DNA of 64,000 nt from Qipengyuania profundimaris (GCF_030717945.1 NZ_JAVAIM010000001.1:1115131-1179130); one strand, 5' to 3'. Positions 26,312-36,478 are shown, numbered from the stretch's first letter. Translations and numbers: made by a program. The notes: generated by a model not told the origin, from the sequence alone.

Positions 26312-27289
26312 ATGCAGGCGGATTTCAGTTACGAGCCGGTGTGCAATTCCGCCGGGTGCCAGATCGGCGTGACCGTGCTGGCGGACCGCGCGCATATCCG
26401 CGGCGAGTTGCGCGACGATGCCGAGGCGGCAGGCTTTCGTGTGCTGCATTCCATGTCGCTGGCGGACTATGCGAATGGTGCGATTACCGCGCTGGGCGAT
26501 GTGCTGCTGGTCGATTGCGCCGAAGATACCGCTGAAGCGCTGGCACTGCTCTCGCGGCTAGATATGCGCGCAGGCAAGGCGGGAACGCAGATGGTCGTCT
26601 CGACCACCATGGGCGCGCTCGATGCGATCTTCGGATGCTTCTCTTCTTCTGCGCCGCAAATACTCGTCGATCCCTGCCGGTCGGAGCGGGCAATCGCGAT
26701 CGGGCGCGTGCTGGCGCATGTGCCGAACCTGCGCTTGCGAGAATTGGGAGAAGAAGACCGGCTGATGCTGCTGCGCCTGACGGAGCAAGTTGGTCGGATT
26801 GCCGAAAAGCTCGAGAAGGTAACGCAGGGGCAGCGAGCGCAGGGGGGAGCGTTCCGTTTCGAATCCCCGGCGCCAAATTGGCACGCTGAAGACGACAGCT
26901 ACGTGATGACCAAGGACCGAAAGGCTGTGCCAAAACTGCCGCGGGCAGAGACGATCAGGCTGGTTATTAAGGCTCGGAAGGCACGGGCGCACTATTTCGA
27001 GGGTGAATTGTTCGCCGATCCCGCATGGGACATGCTTCTTGATCTGTCGGCAGCGCGAGTCGAAGGTGATCGGGTCAGCGTGAGCTCGCTGTGTATCGCT
27101 TCGGGTGTGCCGGCGACCACTGCGCTGCGGTGGATCGGGCAGATGGTAACTGCCGGGTTGCTTGTGCGCGTGGCGGATGCGGAAGACCGGCGCCGGGTCT
27201 TCATTGCGATGTCGCAGGACACCGTCGACGCGATGGCGCGCTATTTCGCGGAGGTTGGTGTGTCCGTTGACGGTTTTGTCTTAGCCTGA
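26312..27289 (+). CDS. Winged-helix (MarR-like) DNA-binding protein with receiver-like N-terminus
   Basis: 325 residues from ATG 26312, preceded by AGGAG. The N-terminal ~180 residues resemble a degenerate receiver-type alpha/beta domain (GVTVLADRAHIRGELRDDAEAAGFRVL...DVLLVDCAED), and the C-terminal ~110 residues form a winged helix (DLSAARVEGDRVSVSSLCIASGVPATTALRWIGQM...EDRRRVFIAMS). Such regulators recur in sphingomonads without known targets. A LexA-like box overlaps its probable promoter. Its last 49 bases overlap the convergent siroheme synthase gene. Confidence 0.82.
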   Translation: MQADFSYEPVCNSAGCQIGVTVLADRAHIRGELRDDAEAAGFRVLHSMSLADYANGAITALGDVLLVDCAEDTAEALALLSRLDMRAGKAGTQMVVSTTMGALDAIFGCFSSSAPQILVDPCRSERAIAIGRVLAHVPNLRLRELGEEDRLMLLRLTEQVGRIAEKLEKVTQGQRAQGGAFRFESPAPNWHAEDDSYVMTKDRKAVPKLPRAETIRLVIKARKARAHYFEGELFADPAWDMLLDLSAARVEGDRVSVSSLCIASGVPATTALRWIGQMVTAGLLVRVADAEDRRRVFIAMSQDTVDAMARYFAEVGVSVDGFVLA

Positions 27290-28050
27290 TCGGTCCGCAG
27301 GATCACACAAAGACCGCCGCTGGATGGCTTTGCCGGCAAAACGGTGCGCGTGGCATCTGCGCGAGCACGTACCAAGATCGCCTCGTTAATTCCGACATCG
27401 TGCAGAACGTGATCGGCTTGGCCGAGTGCACGCGCCTGACGCAGAGTCAGATCGTCCGGATCGTCGCTCGCAAGCTCGAACTCGAGAACTTCGTCGGCGC
27501 TGCCGTGCCCGCTTTCCGCCAGCCACTCATCGACGGTGGCCGTCTTGCTGGAAAACGGATCCAACGAACCACCCTTTTCGAGCGCGTGATCGATCGCCCT
27601 GCGACGATCCGCTGCCACCGGGTAAAGAGCTCGGATCGCCTCGCGTGCGTTCGCGAGGCTGCGGGCAAGAGCGCCAAGCGAGGGCGGCAGAAGCTCTTCG
27701 AGCCGCAGCCGCAAATGCTTCGCCAGCCCCGCCGACGCTCCGCCCGTGCTTACCGCCACCAGCACCGGGTCGCGGTCGAGCACACTGGGCAGGGTGAAAT
27801 CGCACAGATCGGGCCGGTCGGCGACGTTGACCAGCAGGCCTGCGCGCTTGAGTCGCAGAGCCGCGGCCTCGGCAGCGCGCTCGTCCTCCAGCGCGACGAA
27901 GCCGATCCTCGCATGATGCGCTTCGGTCTCGGCGCAGGGAATGCCGCCCGCCCGCGTCACCAGCCGCGCCTTGGCCTCGGCCATGTCTCCTGTGCCGACG
28001 ACCACCACGCGCATTCCCGCGATGCGGTGGAAGAGCGGCAAGGAATGCAT
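27241..28050 (-). CDS. Siroheme synthase, precorrin-2 dehydrogenase/ferrochelatase type
   Basis: 269 residues from ATG 28050, overlapping the lysA stop by ATGA. The NAD-binding domain opens VVVVGTGDMAEAKARLVTRAG, with the NVADRPDLCDFTLPSVL and VAVSTGGASAGLAKHLRLRLEELLP segments of CysG-N/Met8. The C-terminus resembles only the opening of a uroporphyrinogen methyltransferase domain (DPDDLTLRQARALGQADHVLHD), so methylation must come from another enzyme. It would supply siroheme to the sulfite reductase at 276-1910. Confidence 0.88.
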   Translation of the reverse strand: MHSLPLFHRIAGMRVVVVGTGDMAEAKARLVTRAGGIPCAETEAHHARIGFVALEDERAAEAAALRLKRAGLLVNVADRPDLCDFTLPSVLDRDPVLVAVSTGGASAGLAKHLRLRLEELLPPSLGALARSLANAREAIRALYPVAADRRRAIDHALEKGGSLDPFSSKTATVDEWLAESGHGSADEVLEFELASDDPDDLTLRQARALGQADHVLHDVGINEAILVRARADATRTVLPAKPSSGGLCVILRTDQAKTKPSTDTPTSAK

Positions 28051-29312
28051 CAGGCCAGCCATTCCGGCACGCGTTCCGCATCCATGATCGCGCTCGCCGC
28101 GATCCGGTCCGCGACCACCGCGTATTTGTCCCCGTCGACCAGCACTTCGGCCACGAAGCCGCGCGAATTGTAGCTGCTTGCCATGGTCGCACCATAGGCG
28201 CCCGCCGTGCGGAACACCGCGAGATCGCCCGCGACCAGCGCGTCGCATTCGCGGTCCATCGCAAAGGTGTCGCCGGTTTCACAGATCGGGCCGACGATAT
28301 GCGCGGTCATCCGGTCGCCGCTCGGCGCGACCGCAGCGAAATCGTGCCAGGCGCCGTACATGGCGGGGCGCGCGAGATCGTTCATCGCCGCATCGACCAC
28401 CATGAAAGGCGGGCCATTGCCGCTGCGTTTGGAGCGGATGACCCGGGTCAGCAGCACGCCGGCATTGCCCGCGATCACGCGGCCCGGTTCGAACATTAGG
28501 CGCACGTCCCAGTCCTTCGTCACCCGGGCAACCATCGCGCCGTATTCTGTGGGTGCGGGCAGCGTTTCGCCTGCCTTGTACGGCACGCCGAGCCCGCCGC
28601 CAAGATCGGCATGAGTGACCGTGCAGCCTTGCGCGCGAAGTTCCGCAATCAGCGCGCCGAGTTTGCCGAAAGCGGTTTCCAGTGGCTCCAGATCGCCGAG
28701 CTGGCTGCCGATGTGAACCGCAACGCCCCGCATATCGAGACCGTCTTCTTCCGCCAGCCGGGCATAGATTTCCGCCGCCCGATCGAGCGGCACGCCGAAT
28801 TTGTTCTCGCGCTTGCCGGTGGAGATCTTCTCATGCGTGCGCGCATCGACGTCGGGGTTCACCCGCAGCGCGCAGGCCGCCCGCTTGCCGTGGCGTTCGG
28901 CGATTGCGGCGAGCTCGTAGCCCTCTTCCTCGCTCTCGATATTGAATTGGCCGATGCCCGCTTCGAGGCCCTGGAGCAGCTCGGCATGGGTCTTGCCCAC
29001 GCCCGAGAACACGATGTCTTCCGGCTTCATCCCCGCCTTAAGCGCACGCGTCAGTTCGCCGCCGGAGACGACGTCCGCGCCATAGCCTTCGTTCGCCAGC
29101 ACTTTCAGCACGGCGAGGTTCGGGTTGGATTTCACTGCAAAGGCGATGTGCGGATTGTCGAGCTCGCCCAGCGCATCGCGGAACACGCGGGCATGGCGGG
29201 TCAGCGTGGCGCGCGAATAGACATAGACCGGCGTGCCGACCTCATCGGCAATGCGCGGCAGGGGCACGTCTTCGGCATGGAGCACGCCGTCACGAAGCTG
29301 GAAATGGTCCAT
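28050..29312 (-). CDS. lysA: Diaminopimelate decarboxylase
   Basis: 420 residues. It makes lysine from meso-diaminopimelate with PLP. PLP-lysine motif FAVKSNPN, VSGGELTRALKAG, HADLGGGLG, the catalytic GPICETGDTFA and the C-terminal GAYGATMASSYNSRG are all visible. It follows a small lipoprotein gene and argH on the same strand. Confidence 0.97.
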   Translation of the reverse strand: MDHFQLRDGVLHAEDVPLPRIADEVGTPVYVYSRATLTRHARVFRDALGELDNPHIAFAVKSNPNLAVLKVLANEGYGADVVSGGELTRALKAGMKPEDIVFSGVGKTHAELLQGLEAGIGQFNIESEEEGYELAAIAERHGKRAACALRVNPDVDARTHEKISTGKRENKFGVPLDRAAEIYARLAEEDGLDMRGVAVHIGSQLGDLEPLETAFGKLGALIAELRAQGCTVTHADLGGGLGVPYKAGETLPAPTEYGAMVARVTKDWDVRLMFEPGRVIAGNAGVLLTRVIRSKRSGNGPPFMVVDAAMNDLARPAMYGAWHDFAAVAPSGDRMTAHIVGPICETGDTFAMDRECDALVAGDLAVFRTAGAYGATMASSYNSRGFVAEVLVDGDKYAVVADRIAASAIMDAERVPEWLA

Positions 29313-29375
29313 GGCCAGCGCCTCTGCCGAATTCGCGGGGGCGAGTCGAGCAAGCTGTGCTTTTCGGCTGAGAAC

Positions 29376-29612
29376 CTACTCGGGCGGCAGATCGAAGGGA
29401 TCGTCCTCGCGCTCTTCGGAGCGGGTGCGCAGTTCTACCGAACGATCGGGCGCGGCCTGCGGATCGAGCACGAGCAGTTCGTCCGCGCTCGGCTGCACTT
29501 CCGCGCCATAGGGAGCGGGCGGCAGGGCCGCGCCTTCGACCGGCGCGAGGTCGGCCTTCTGCCCGCAAGCGCCCAAGGCAAGCGCGCACACAAGGATCGG
29601 TAATCTGTTCAT
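29376..29612 (-). CDS. Small lipoprotein between argH and lysA (LptM-like)
   Basis: 78 residues with an N-terminal lipoprotein signal MNRLPILVCALALGAC and lipobox LGAC. The mature part is Pro/Ala-rich and acidic. A small lipoprotein in this argH-lysA position is a standard feature across proteobacteria, and in Enterobacteria the equivalent (LptM/YifL) aids LPS transporter assembly; whether this one does is inference. It abuts the argH stop. Confidence 0.82.
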   Translation of the reverse strand: MNRLPILVCALALGACGQKADLAPVEGAALPPAPYGAEVQPSADELLVLDPQAAPDRSVELRTRSEEREDDPFDLPPE

Positions 29613-31025
29613 CTAGGCATCCATTCCCAGCGCTTTGCGCGCGGCCTGAACCTGCGCCTTTACCTGTTCGGGCGCAGTTCCGCCATAGGAGCTGCGCGAG
29701 GCCACCGAGGCATCGACCGACAGCGCCTTGTAAACACGTTCGTCGATCCGCTGGTCGATCGCCTTGAGCACATCCAGCGGCAGCTGGTCGAGCGCCACGC
29801 CGTCGGCCTCCGCACGCTTCACGGCAGCGCCGGTAATGTGGTGCGCCTCGCGGAAGGGGATGTCCGCCTCACGCACGAGCCAGTCGGCAAGGTCCGTGGC
29901 CGTAGCATAGCCGAGTTCTGCCGCTTGGCGCATCCGTCCGGTCTTGAAGTCGCTGTCCGCCACCATGCCGGTCATCGCGGCGATGTTCAGCGCCATCAGG
30001 CCGTGCGCTTCGAACACCGGCGGCTTGTCGTCCTGCATGTCCTTGGAATAAGCGAGGGGAAGCCCCTTCATCGTCACCATCAGCGCGGTGGCGCAGCCAA
30101 TCACGCGGCCCGCATGCCCGCGCACCAGCTCGGCGGCGTCGGGGTTCTTCTTCTGCGGCATGATCGAGCTGCCGGTAGAAAGCGTGTCGGGCATGCGCAC
30201 GAAGCCGAAGGGCTGGCTGGCCCAGATGATGAACTCTTCGGCGAGGCGGCTCAGGTGCAGCGCGCACTGGCTCGCCGCCATCAGGTAATCGAGCGCGAAG
30301 TCGCGGTCGGACACGGCATCGAGGCTGTTGCGCGTGGGCCGGTCGAAGCCGAGCGCCTGCGCGGTCGCTTCGCGGTCGATCGCGAAGCCGGTACCGGCGA
30401 GCGCCGCGCTGCCGAGCGGGCTTTCGTTCATCCGCGCTCGCGCGTCCGCGAACCGGCTGCGGTCGCGCGCGATCATTTCGTAATAGGCCATCAGGTGGTG
30501 GCCGAGCGTGACCGGCTGCGCCGTCTGCAGATGCGTGAACCCGGGCATGATGCTGGCGGCATGCTCGCCGGCGCGCATCACCAGCGCCTGTTGCAGTGCC
30601 AGCAATCCCGCATCGATCTGGTCGAGTGCGTCGCGCACCCACAAGCGAAAATCGGTTGCGACCTGGTCGTTGCGGCTGCGCGCGGTGTGGAGCCGTCCTG
30701 CCGCCGGACCGATCAGTTCGGCCAGACGGCTCTCGGTGGTCATGTGGATGTCTTCGAGGTCCCAGTCCTCCGGCACGCCCTCCCGCGCATATTCGGCGGC
30801 GACCTTGTCCAGCCCCTCGGTGATAGTTGCCATGTCCTCGGCCGTGACGATCCCCTGCGCGCCGAGCATGGCGACATGCGCCTTGCTGGCTTCGATGTCA
30901 TGCCGCCACAGTGCCTTGTCGAACGGGATCGAGGCGTTGATTTCGCGCATGATCGCGCTAGGCCCTTGTGCGAACCTGCCGCCCCACATGGCATTGGAGC
31001 CCGAATTGTCCCGCTTGTCGCTCAC
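29613..31025 (-). CDS. argH: Argininosuccinate lyase
   Basis: About 470 residues. It releases arginine and fumarate from argininosuccinate. [26 protein letters not shown] and the superfamily signature [12 protein letters not shown] are intact. The start is uncertain: GTG 31025 gives an N-terminus [16 protein letters not shown] that matches the family pattern; GTG 31037 and ATG 30989 are alternatives. With GTG 31025 the 5' end overlaps the divergent thioredoxin-family gene by 20 bases. Confidence 0.95.
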   Translation of the reverse strand: MSDKRDNSGSNAMWGGRFAQGPSAIMREINASIPFDKALWRHDIEASKAHVAMLGAQGIVTAEDMATITEGLDKVAAEYAREGVPEDWDLEDIHMTTESRLAELIGPAAGRLHTARSRNDQVATDFRLWVRDALDQIDAGLLALQQALVMRAGEHAASIMPGFTHLQTAQPVTLGHHLMAYYEMIARDRSRFADARARMNESPLGSAALAGTGFAIDREATAQALGFDRPTRNSLDAVSDRDFALDYLMAASQCALHLSRLAEEFIIWASQPFGFVRMPDTLSTGSSIMPQKKNPDAAELVRGHAGRVIGCATALMVTMKGLPLAYSKDMQDDKPPVFEAHGLMALNIAAMTGMVADSDFKTGRMRQAAELGYATATDLADWLVREADIPFREAHHITGAAVKRAEADGVALDQLPLDVLKAIDQRIDERVYKALSVDASVASRSSYGGTAPEQVKAQVQAARKALGMDA

Positions 31026-31563
31026 TGCTGCATTCACCCTGGGCCTGCTTGTCGCGGGCTGCGATAGTGGTCAGCCCGAGGCCGCGCAAGAAAGCACCGC
31101 TACGCCCGCGCCAACCGGCGAGATCGACCGCAGCCAGGCCGGCACTCTGATGCCGGCGAGCAACGTGCGCGACCTTCAGGGTGATGCGCTGAACATGGGC
31201 GCACTGCAAGGCACGCCGGTGCTGGTGAACCTCTGGGCCACCTGGTGCGCGCCCTGCGTCAAGGAGATGCCGCTGCTCGAGGAGCTGGCGGTCGACTACG
31301 AGGGTAGCCTGCGCGTGCTGACCGTCAGCCAGGATATGCAGGGCGCGGAGAAGGTCGGCCCGTTTTTCGCCGAGCGCGATTTTCAAATGCTCGGGTCTTG
31401 GATGGACCCTGAAGGCGCGCTGGGCTTCGCCATCGGCGGCGGAGTCATGCCGACGACTGTGCTCTACGATGCGATGGGACAGGAAGTGTGGCGCGTGTCG
31501 GGCGATTACGACTGGTCGAGCGAGGACGCCCGCGCGGCAATCGACGAGGCGATCGGCGGATAG
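31006..31563 (+). CDS. TlpA-like thioredoxin-family lipoprotein
   Basis: 185 residues if translation begins at the TTG at 31006, chosen because GGAG lies 6 bases upstream and it yields a clean lipoprotein signal ([19 protein letters not shown]); the ATG at 30988 adds six acidic residues. The thioredoxin fold has [17 protein letters not shown] with the WCAPC active site and the cis-proline VMPTTVLYD. It probably works as a periplasmic disulfide reductant in cytochrome c maturation or similar. Its start overlaps that of argH on the opposite strand. Confidence 0.9.
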   Translation: MSRLSLTAAFTLGLLVAGCDSGQPEAAQESTATPAPTGEIDRSQAGTLMPASNVRDLQGDALNMGALQGTPVLVNLWATWCAPCVKEMPLLEELAVDYEGSLRVLTVSQDMQGAEKVGPFFAERDFQMLGSWMDPEGALGFAIGGGVMPTTVLYDAMGQEVWRVSGDYDWSSEDARAAIDEAIGG

Positions 31564-31587
31564 AAGATCGGGCTATATCGGAAGTGG

Positions 31588-31663
31588 TGGTGGGCGATGA
31601 CAGGCTCGAACTGCCGACCCTCTCGGTGTAAACGAGATGCTCTACCAACTGAGCTAATCGCCC
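31588..31663 (-). tRNA. tRNA-Val(TAC)
   Basis: On the minus strand, acceptor stem GGGCGAT/ATCGCCC, D-arm TAGCTCAGTTGGTAGAGC, anticodon stem TCTCG/CGAGA with loop TTTACAC (anticodon TAC) and a GTTCGAGCC T-loop are present. CCA is encoded (31588-31590). Confidence 0.97.
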
Positions 31664-31761
31664 CAACCACGGGTGCCGCCGATGTGGCGGTCCGCTGCAC
31701 ATAGCGCCGCAAATCTTAAAATCAATTGCCGAGATCGCCAATCGGCAGCTAGGCGGCGCGA

Positions 31762-32739
31762 ATGACGACCAGGCTCACCGTTCTCGCCACCGGCGGCACC
31801 ATTGCCGGGATCGCGGGCAATGCGATCGCGCAGGATTATCGCGCGGGCGAGATCGGGATCGAGGACTATCTCGAACGCGTGGGCGGACTGGGGCTGGAGG
31901 CGGAGCTTTCGGGCCATCAGATCGCCAATATCGATTCGGCGGATATCGGCCCGCAGGTGTGGAACCCGCTTCACCGCGCGATCGTAGAGGCGTTGGACGA
32001 TCCGGATTGTTCGGGCGTGATCGTCACGCATGGCACCGATACGCTGGAGGAAACGGCGTTCCTGCTCGACCTGACGTTGCCCTCCACCAAGCCGGTGGTG
32101 GTGGTAGGCGCGATGCGGCCTGCAGACGCGGTCGGCTATGACGGGCTTCGGAATTTCGCCAATGCCGTCCGCGTGGCCTGCGACGCGAATGCAGCAGGCC
32201 GCGGCACGCTGGTCGTCATGGGAGACCGCGTGTTCGCCGCGCGCGACGTGCGCAAGGTTCGCACGCGCGGCTCCGAAGCGTTTCGTGGTTTCCCGCGCGA
32301 ATCGATTGCGCTGGTCACACCCGGCACGCTCGAATGGTTCGGTGCGCCCTGGGGCGACCGCGACGAAGCGCGCTTTGCATGGTGCGACGATTTGCCGGAG
32401 GTGGCGATCGTCTATGTCCACGCCGGGCAGGATGCCGACTCAGTGGAGCGACAGCTGGGCAGAAGCACACGCGGCGTCGTCGTCGCGGGCGTGGGCGAGG
32501 GCAATATGCCCGAAGCCGTGCGTCAGGCGCTGGTAGACGTCGCAGCGTCAGGCATCGCCGTGGTCCGCGCCAGCCGGGCCGACGAGGGACTGGTGGATCG
32601 CGAGCCGGAGGACGATTCCAACGGCTTCGTCGCGGCCCGCGCGCTCAATCCGCAGAAGGCACGGATCCTCCTGCAACTGCTGCTGGCGAGCGGCGAGACC
32701 GATCCCGCCGCCCTCCAGCGCGCCTTCGACGGGCGCTAA
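31762..32739 (+). CDS. L-asparaginase family protein
   Basis: 325 residues. Type I/II asparaginase signatures are both visible: VLATGGTIAG with the nucleophile Thr near residue 12, and THGTDTLEETAFLL with the second Thr-Asp. VVGAMRPADAVGYDGLRN is also typical. No signal peptide is evident, so the enzyme is probably cytoplasmic. Asparagine or glutamine hydrolysis to the acid plus ammonia is expected. Confidence 0.93.
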   Translation: MTTRLTVLATGGTIAGIAGNAIAQDYRAGEIGIEDYLERVGGLGLEAELSGHQIANIDSADIGPQVWNPLHRAIVEALDDPDCSGVIVTHGTDTLEETAFLLDLTLPSTKPVVVVGAMRPADAVGYDGLRNFANAVRVACDANAAGRGTLVVMGDRVFAARDVRKVRTRGSEAFRGFPRESIALVTPGTLEWFGAPWGDRDEARFAWCDDLPEVAIVYVHAGQDADSVERQLGRSTRGVVVAGVGEGNMPEAVRQALVDVAASGIAVVRASRADEGLVDREPEDDSNGFVAARALNPQKARILLQLLLASGETDPAALQRAFDGR

Positions 32740-32742
32740 GCG

Positions 32743-33855
32743 TCAACCGTTCGGCGTCACCAGATACTTCTCACCGGTCTTCATCTGGCGATAGTCGAGG
32801 ATCGCGTCCTTGGTCAGCATGCCTTCGAGGTCGACCCTGGTCTTGTAGCTGCTGGCGAAGGTGGTCGTGAGGTTGTCGAGCACGCGCTTGCGCATACGCC
32901 CGACGGTTTCCATCCCCGCAGTCTGCAGGAACGGCGTCAGCAGCCAGCCCGACAGCGTCCAGCCGAAACCGTAGCTCGGCGTCAGCGTGGTCGGTCCGAA
33001 GTCGAGGCGGCCATAGATGAACATGCGCTTCTGCTGGTTGGAGCCATAGCGCGAATATTCGGTCATTTTGCCGACCGCGACCTGCTCCATCGCCTTGAAG
33101 CAATGATCGACCATCTTGCCGCCGCCAATCGGATCGAAGCCGTAGAAGGCGTCGGTCTCGTCGATCGCGGATTTGAGCTGATCCATGAAATCGTCGTCCG
33201 ACGAATTGACCACATGGCTTGCGCCGAGACCTTTCAGCAGCTCGACTTGATCGTGTTTGCGCACGATGTTGACGAGGCCAAGGCCGTCTTCCTGGCAGAT
33301 CTTCACCAGCATCTGGCCGAGGTTCGACGCGCCGACCGTGTGGAGGATCGATTTTGCACCGTCCATTTTGGCATTCTCGGCAAAGCCAAGCGCGGTCATC
33401 GGATTGACGAAGCTCGACGCGCCGTCCTCTGCGCTGTGGTCGCCCAGCGGCAGGCACATTGCGGCATCGGCGATGGCGTATTCGGAGTAGGCGCTGCCGG
33501 GAACGCAGGCGACGCGCTGGCCCATCAGAGCTTTCGCCGTGTCGCTATCGCCCGTGGCGACGACCGTGCCTGCGCCCTCGTTGCCTGCCGGCAGACGTTG
33601 GCCGTGGCGCGCCTTCTGACCGCTGTTGAACGGCTCCGGCATTGTGGCGACGACCTTGCCCGGCGAATAGTCGGCATTCTCGAAATCGGCGGCACCGGTC
33701 AGGATCGCCAGATCCGACGGGTTGATCGGCGCGGCCTCCATCTTGACGAGGACCTGGTTGCCCGTCGGATCGGGGAAGGTTGTGTCCTCCAGCTCGAGTG
33801 TGAGGGTGCCGTCGCTCGTCAGCGTAGTGAAAAGCTGTTTGCCAGTGTAGGCCAT
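32743..33855 (-). CDS. Zinc-binding/MDR-family dehydrogenase
   Basis: 370 residues of the medium-chain dehydrogenase family. The N-terminal GroES-like domain has VLVKMEAAPINPSDLAIL and the nucleotide domain TVGASNLGQMLVKICQEDG. The zinc ligands of classical alcohol dehydrogenases are not evident, so a quinone-oxidoreductase or enoyl-reductase-like NADPH role is more likely. Its stop lies 3 bp from that of the asparaginase gene on the other strand. Confidence 0.88.
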   Translation of the reverse strand: MAYTGKQLFTTLTSDGTLTLELEDTTFPDPTGNQVLVKMEAAPINPSDLAILTGAADFENADYSPGKVVATMPEPFNSGQKARHGQRLPAGNEGAGTVVATGDSDTAKALMGQRVACVPGSAYSEYAIADAAMCLPLGDHSAEDGASSFVNPMTALGFAENAKMDGAKSILHTVGASNLGQMLVKICQEDGLGLVNIVRKHDQVELLKGLGASHVVNSSDDDFMDQLKSAIDETDAFYGFDPIGGGKMVDHCFKAMEQVAVGKMTEYSRYGSNQQKRMFIYGRLDFGPTTLTPSYGFGWTLSGWLLTPFLQTAGMETVGRMRKRVLDNLTTTFASSYKTRVDLEGMLTKDAILDYRQMKTGEKYLVTPNG

Positions 33856-33936
33856 CCTTGTCCCTTTCGTTGCATCGTGAAACGTATCTCCGACTCGCTA
33901 CGCTTACCAATCCGGCTTGGCTAGGGTGCCGCAACG

Positions 33937-34686
33937 TCAAGCATCGTCGGGATAGGTCGCCTCGACGAAGTAGAGCCCGTGCGGCGGGGCGTTGAGGCCG
34001 AGCGCCTGCCGATCCTTCGCTTCCAGAGCCTCTGCCACCTGCTCCTCGCGCCACCGGCCCATGCCGACCAGCGCGAGACAGCCGACCATGCTGCGCACCT
34101 GGTGGTGAAGGAAGCTGCGCGCGGCGGCGTGGATACGGACTTCCTCTCCCTCTCGCTCCACATCCAGCCGGTCGAGCGTCTTGACGGGGCTGTCCGACTG
34201 GCAATGGACCGAGCGGAAGGTGGTGAAATCGTGCAGGCCCACCAGCGCCTGCGCCGCGCGGTGCATCGCCTCGTGGTCGAGCGGCGTGCCGACCTGCCAC
34301 AGCCGGTCCTTCTCCAGCGTCAGCGGCGCGCGGCGATTGGCGATGCGGTAGACATAGCTGCGACCGGTGCAGGCAAAGCGGGCATGCCAGTCCTCGGGCA
34401 CGATCTCGCAATGGGTCACGGCAATCGGATCGGGCCGCAGATGCGCGTTGAGGGCTTCCATCAGGCGGAAGGGCGCGATGTCCTTGGCGATATCCATATG
34501 GCTGCGCATAGCGAGCGCATGGACGCCGGTGTCGGTTCGGCCTGCGCTATGCAGGCGCACGTCCTCTCCCAGAATGCGGAACGCGGCTTCCTCCACCGAT
34601 TGTTGCACGCTCGGGCCATCTTTCTGGCGCTGGAGGCCGAAGAACGGCGTGCCGTCGAATTCGAGGGTGAGGGCGAAGCGGGTCAT
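33937..34686 (-). CDS. truA: tRNA pseudouridine(38-40) synthase
   Basis: 249 residues from ATG 34686. The catalytic Asp is in [26 protein letters not shown] N-terminus ([10 protein letters not shown]), RSYVYRI and [11 protein letters not shown] are typical. The in-frame extension upstream would translate a REP-like repeat and is rejected. It forms an fmt-truA unit with the next upstream gene. Confidence 0.96.
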   Translation of the reverse strand: MTRFALTLEFDGTPFFGLQRQKDGPSVQQSVEEAAFRILGEDVRLHSAGRTDTGVHALAMRSHMDIAKDIAPFRLMEALNAHLRPDPIAVTHCEIVPEDWHARFACTGRSYVYRIANRRAPLTLEKDRLWQVGTPLDHEAMHRAAQALVGLHDFTTFRSVHCQSDSPVKTLDRLDVEREGEEVRIHAAARSFLHHQVRSMVGCLALVGMGRWREEQVAEALEAKDRQALGLNAPPHGLYFVEATYPDDA

Positions 34687-34710
34687 CGGCGCATCGGTAA
34701 GCGCATGGCC

Positions 34711-34778
34711 TTCGACAGGCTCAGGCTGAGCGGACGTGGAACTAGGCACAAGACCCGCTCATGCTGAGCCTGTCGAGG
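34711..34778. repeat. Inverted pair of GACAGGCTCAG repeats
   Basis: TTCGACAGGCTCAGGCTGAGCGG (34711-34733 as two adjoining parts) recurs inverted at 34755-34778 with about 20 of 23 positions matching, separated by 21 bases. TGAGCCTGTCGA repeats of this type are widely scattered in sphingomonad genomes as REP-like elements. It fills the fmt-truA gap. Confidence 0.8.
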
Positions 34779-34792
34779 CACACGCGCCGACA

Positions 34793-35701
34793 TCAGCCCA
34801 GCACGCTGCCTTTGGACACCGCATTGCCGCGCAGGAAGGTATCGAGGTCCATTTTCGGCTTGCCGGCACGCTGCAATTCGACCGGGCGGATCGCGCCTTC
34901 GCCGCAGGCAATGGCGAGCCGGTCGTCGATCACTTCGCCGGGTGCGCCTTCACCTTCGGCGATCTCCGCTCGCAGCAGCTTGACCCGCTGGCCATCGAGT
35001 TCGAACCACGCACCGGGGAAGGGCGAGAGACCATGCACGTGCCGGACCACATCCTCGGCAGGCCGCGCCCAGTCGATCCGCGCCTCCGCCTTGTCGATCT
35101 TGGCGGCATAGGTCGCTTCGGCGTCGTCCTGCTCCAGGGGATGCAGCATCTCGATATCGATCAGCGTGCCGACCATCAGCTGGGCGCCGATCTCGGCCAG
35201 TTCTTCGGTCAATTCGCCGGTCGTCTTGTCCTCGATCGGGGTGCGCGCCATCGTCAGCATTGGGCCGGTGTCGAGCCCTGCTTCCATCTGCATGATCGTG
35301 ACGCCTGTCACCGGATCGCCCGCCATCACCGCACGGTGGATCGGCGCGGCCCCGCGCCAGCGCGGCAAAATGGAGGCGTGGACGTTGAGGCAACCATGCT
35401 TCGGCGCGTCGAGAATGGCTTGCGGCAGGATCAGTCCGTAGGCGGCAACCACGGCCATATCGGATTCCAGCGCAGCAAAAGCTTCCTGCTCTTCGGCTGA
35501 CTTCAACGACTTGGGATGCCGCACTTCGATCCCGAGATCGTCGGCCCGCCGATGAACCGGCGTGCGCGTCAGCTCCTTGCCGCGCCGCCCGCCGGGCCGC
35601 GGCGGCTGGGTGTAGACGCACACCACCTCATGCGCCGCATCGACCAGCGCCTGCAGCGTCGGCACGGCGAAATCCGGGCTACCCATGAAGATAATGCGCA
35701 T
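34793..35701 (-). CDS. fmt: Methionyl-tRNA formyltransferase
   Basis: 302 residues from ATG 35701. It formylates initiator Met-t[15 protein letters not shown] at the N-terminus, the catalytic [19 protein letters not shown] with the Asn-His pair, and [16 protein letters not shown] are intact. The much longer open frame upstream is antisense to recR and is rejected. It is divergent from recR with a 43-bp gap. Confidence 0.97.
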   Translation of the reverse strand: MRIIFMGSPDFAVPTLQALVDAAHEVVCVYTQPPRPGGRRGKELTRTPVHRRADDLGIEVRHPKSLKSAEEQEAFAALESDMAVVAAYGLILPQAILDAPKHGCLNVHASILPRWRGAAPIHRAVMAGDPVTGVTIMQMEAGLDTGPMLTMARTPIEDKTTGELTEELAEIGAQLMVGTLIDIEMLHPLEQDDAEATYAAKIDKAEARIDWARPAEDVVRHVHGLSPFPGAWFELDGQRVKLLRAEIAEGEGAPGEVIDDRLAIACGEGAIRPVELQRAGKPKMDLDTFLRGNAVSKGSVLG

Positions 35702-35744
35702 TGCGGCCTTTCTCTGTCTCGCCCGCGCCCCTATCTGTGGCGCG

Positions 35745-36338
35745 ATGGCATCGCAAGAGATCGAAACCCTCGCATCGGCGCTGGCCCGCCTACCCGGCCT
35801 CGGCCCGCGCAGCGCGCGGCGTGCAGTGCTGTGGCTGGTCAAGCGGCGCGAGACGGCGCTGCCGGCCCTGCTCGACGCGCTGGCGACGGTCGGCGAGGCG
35901 CTGGTCGAGTGCGAAACCTGCGGCAATGTCGATACGCGCAACCCCTGCGCCATCTGCGCCGACTCGCGCCGCGATATGAAGAGCCTGTGCGTGGTGGAGG
36001 ACGTGTCCGACCTGTGGGCGCTCGACCGCGCGAAGCTGTTTACCGGCCGCTATCACGTGCTCGGCGGCAAACTGTCGGCGCTGGACGGCGTTCGGCCCGA
36101 GGATCTCAACATCGCCAGCCTGATGGCGCGGGTGGAAGAGGGTGGAGTGGACGAAATCGTCCTCGCCATGAACGCCACGCTGGAGGGTCAGACGACCGCG
36201 CACTATCTCGCCGAGCGGCTGGAAGCGTATCCCCTGCGGATCACGCAACTGGCGCATGGCCTGCCGGTCGGCGGGGAACTGGATTACCTCGACGAGGGCA
36301 CCTTGGCGCAGGCGCTGAGGGCACGGCGACCGGTTTGA
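35745..36338 (+). CDS. recR: Recombination mediator protein RecR
   Basis: 197 residues. It helps load RecA through RecFOR. The helix-hairpin-helix [16 protein letters not shown], the zinc-finger [16 protein letters not shown], and the Toprim domain ([51 protein letters not shown]) are all present. Confidence 0.96.
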   Translation: MASQEIETLASALARLPGLGPRSARRAVLWLVKRRETALPALLDALATVGEALVECETCGNVDTRNPCAICADSRRDMKSLCVVEDVSDLWALDRAKLFTGRYHVLGGKLSALDGVRPEDLNIASLMARVEEGGVDEIVLAMNATLEGQTTAHYLAERLEAYPLRITQLAHGLPVGGELDYLDEGTLAQALRARRPV

Positions 36339-36349
36339 TTTTGTCTGCG

Positions 36350-36478
36350 TGCGGGCTAGACATCCGTCCAGCCCTCGCTGTTCCGTCCCACGCCCCCTCC
36401 CGACCACCCAATCAGTATAATGCCATGGGTGGCCGGGAGGGGGCGTGGGATGGAACAGCGAAGGAAAGCGCGGATGCG
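36350..36478 (+). repeat. Composite palindromic repeat, copy B
   Basis: Arms 36377-36410 and 36426-36459 (34 bases each) are inverted repeats with two mismatches around a 15-base spacer that differs by one base from the inverted spacer of copy A at 16314-16444. The same flanks are present in reversed order, so the copies are in opposite orientation. It fills the recR-def gap. Confidence 0.88.

Noticed and set aside
31588-31663. tRNA-Val as a possible integration site
   Set aside because: Flanking genes are ordinary chromosomal genes with no integrase or repeat of the tRNA end.
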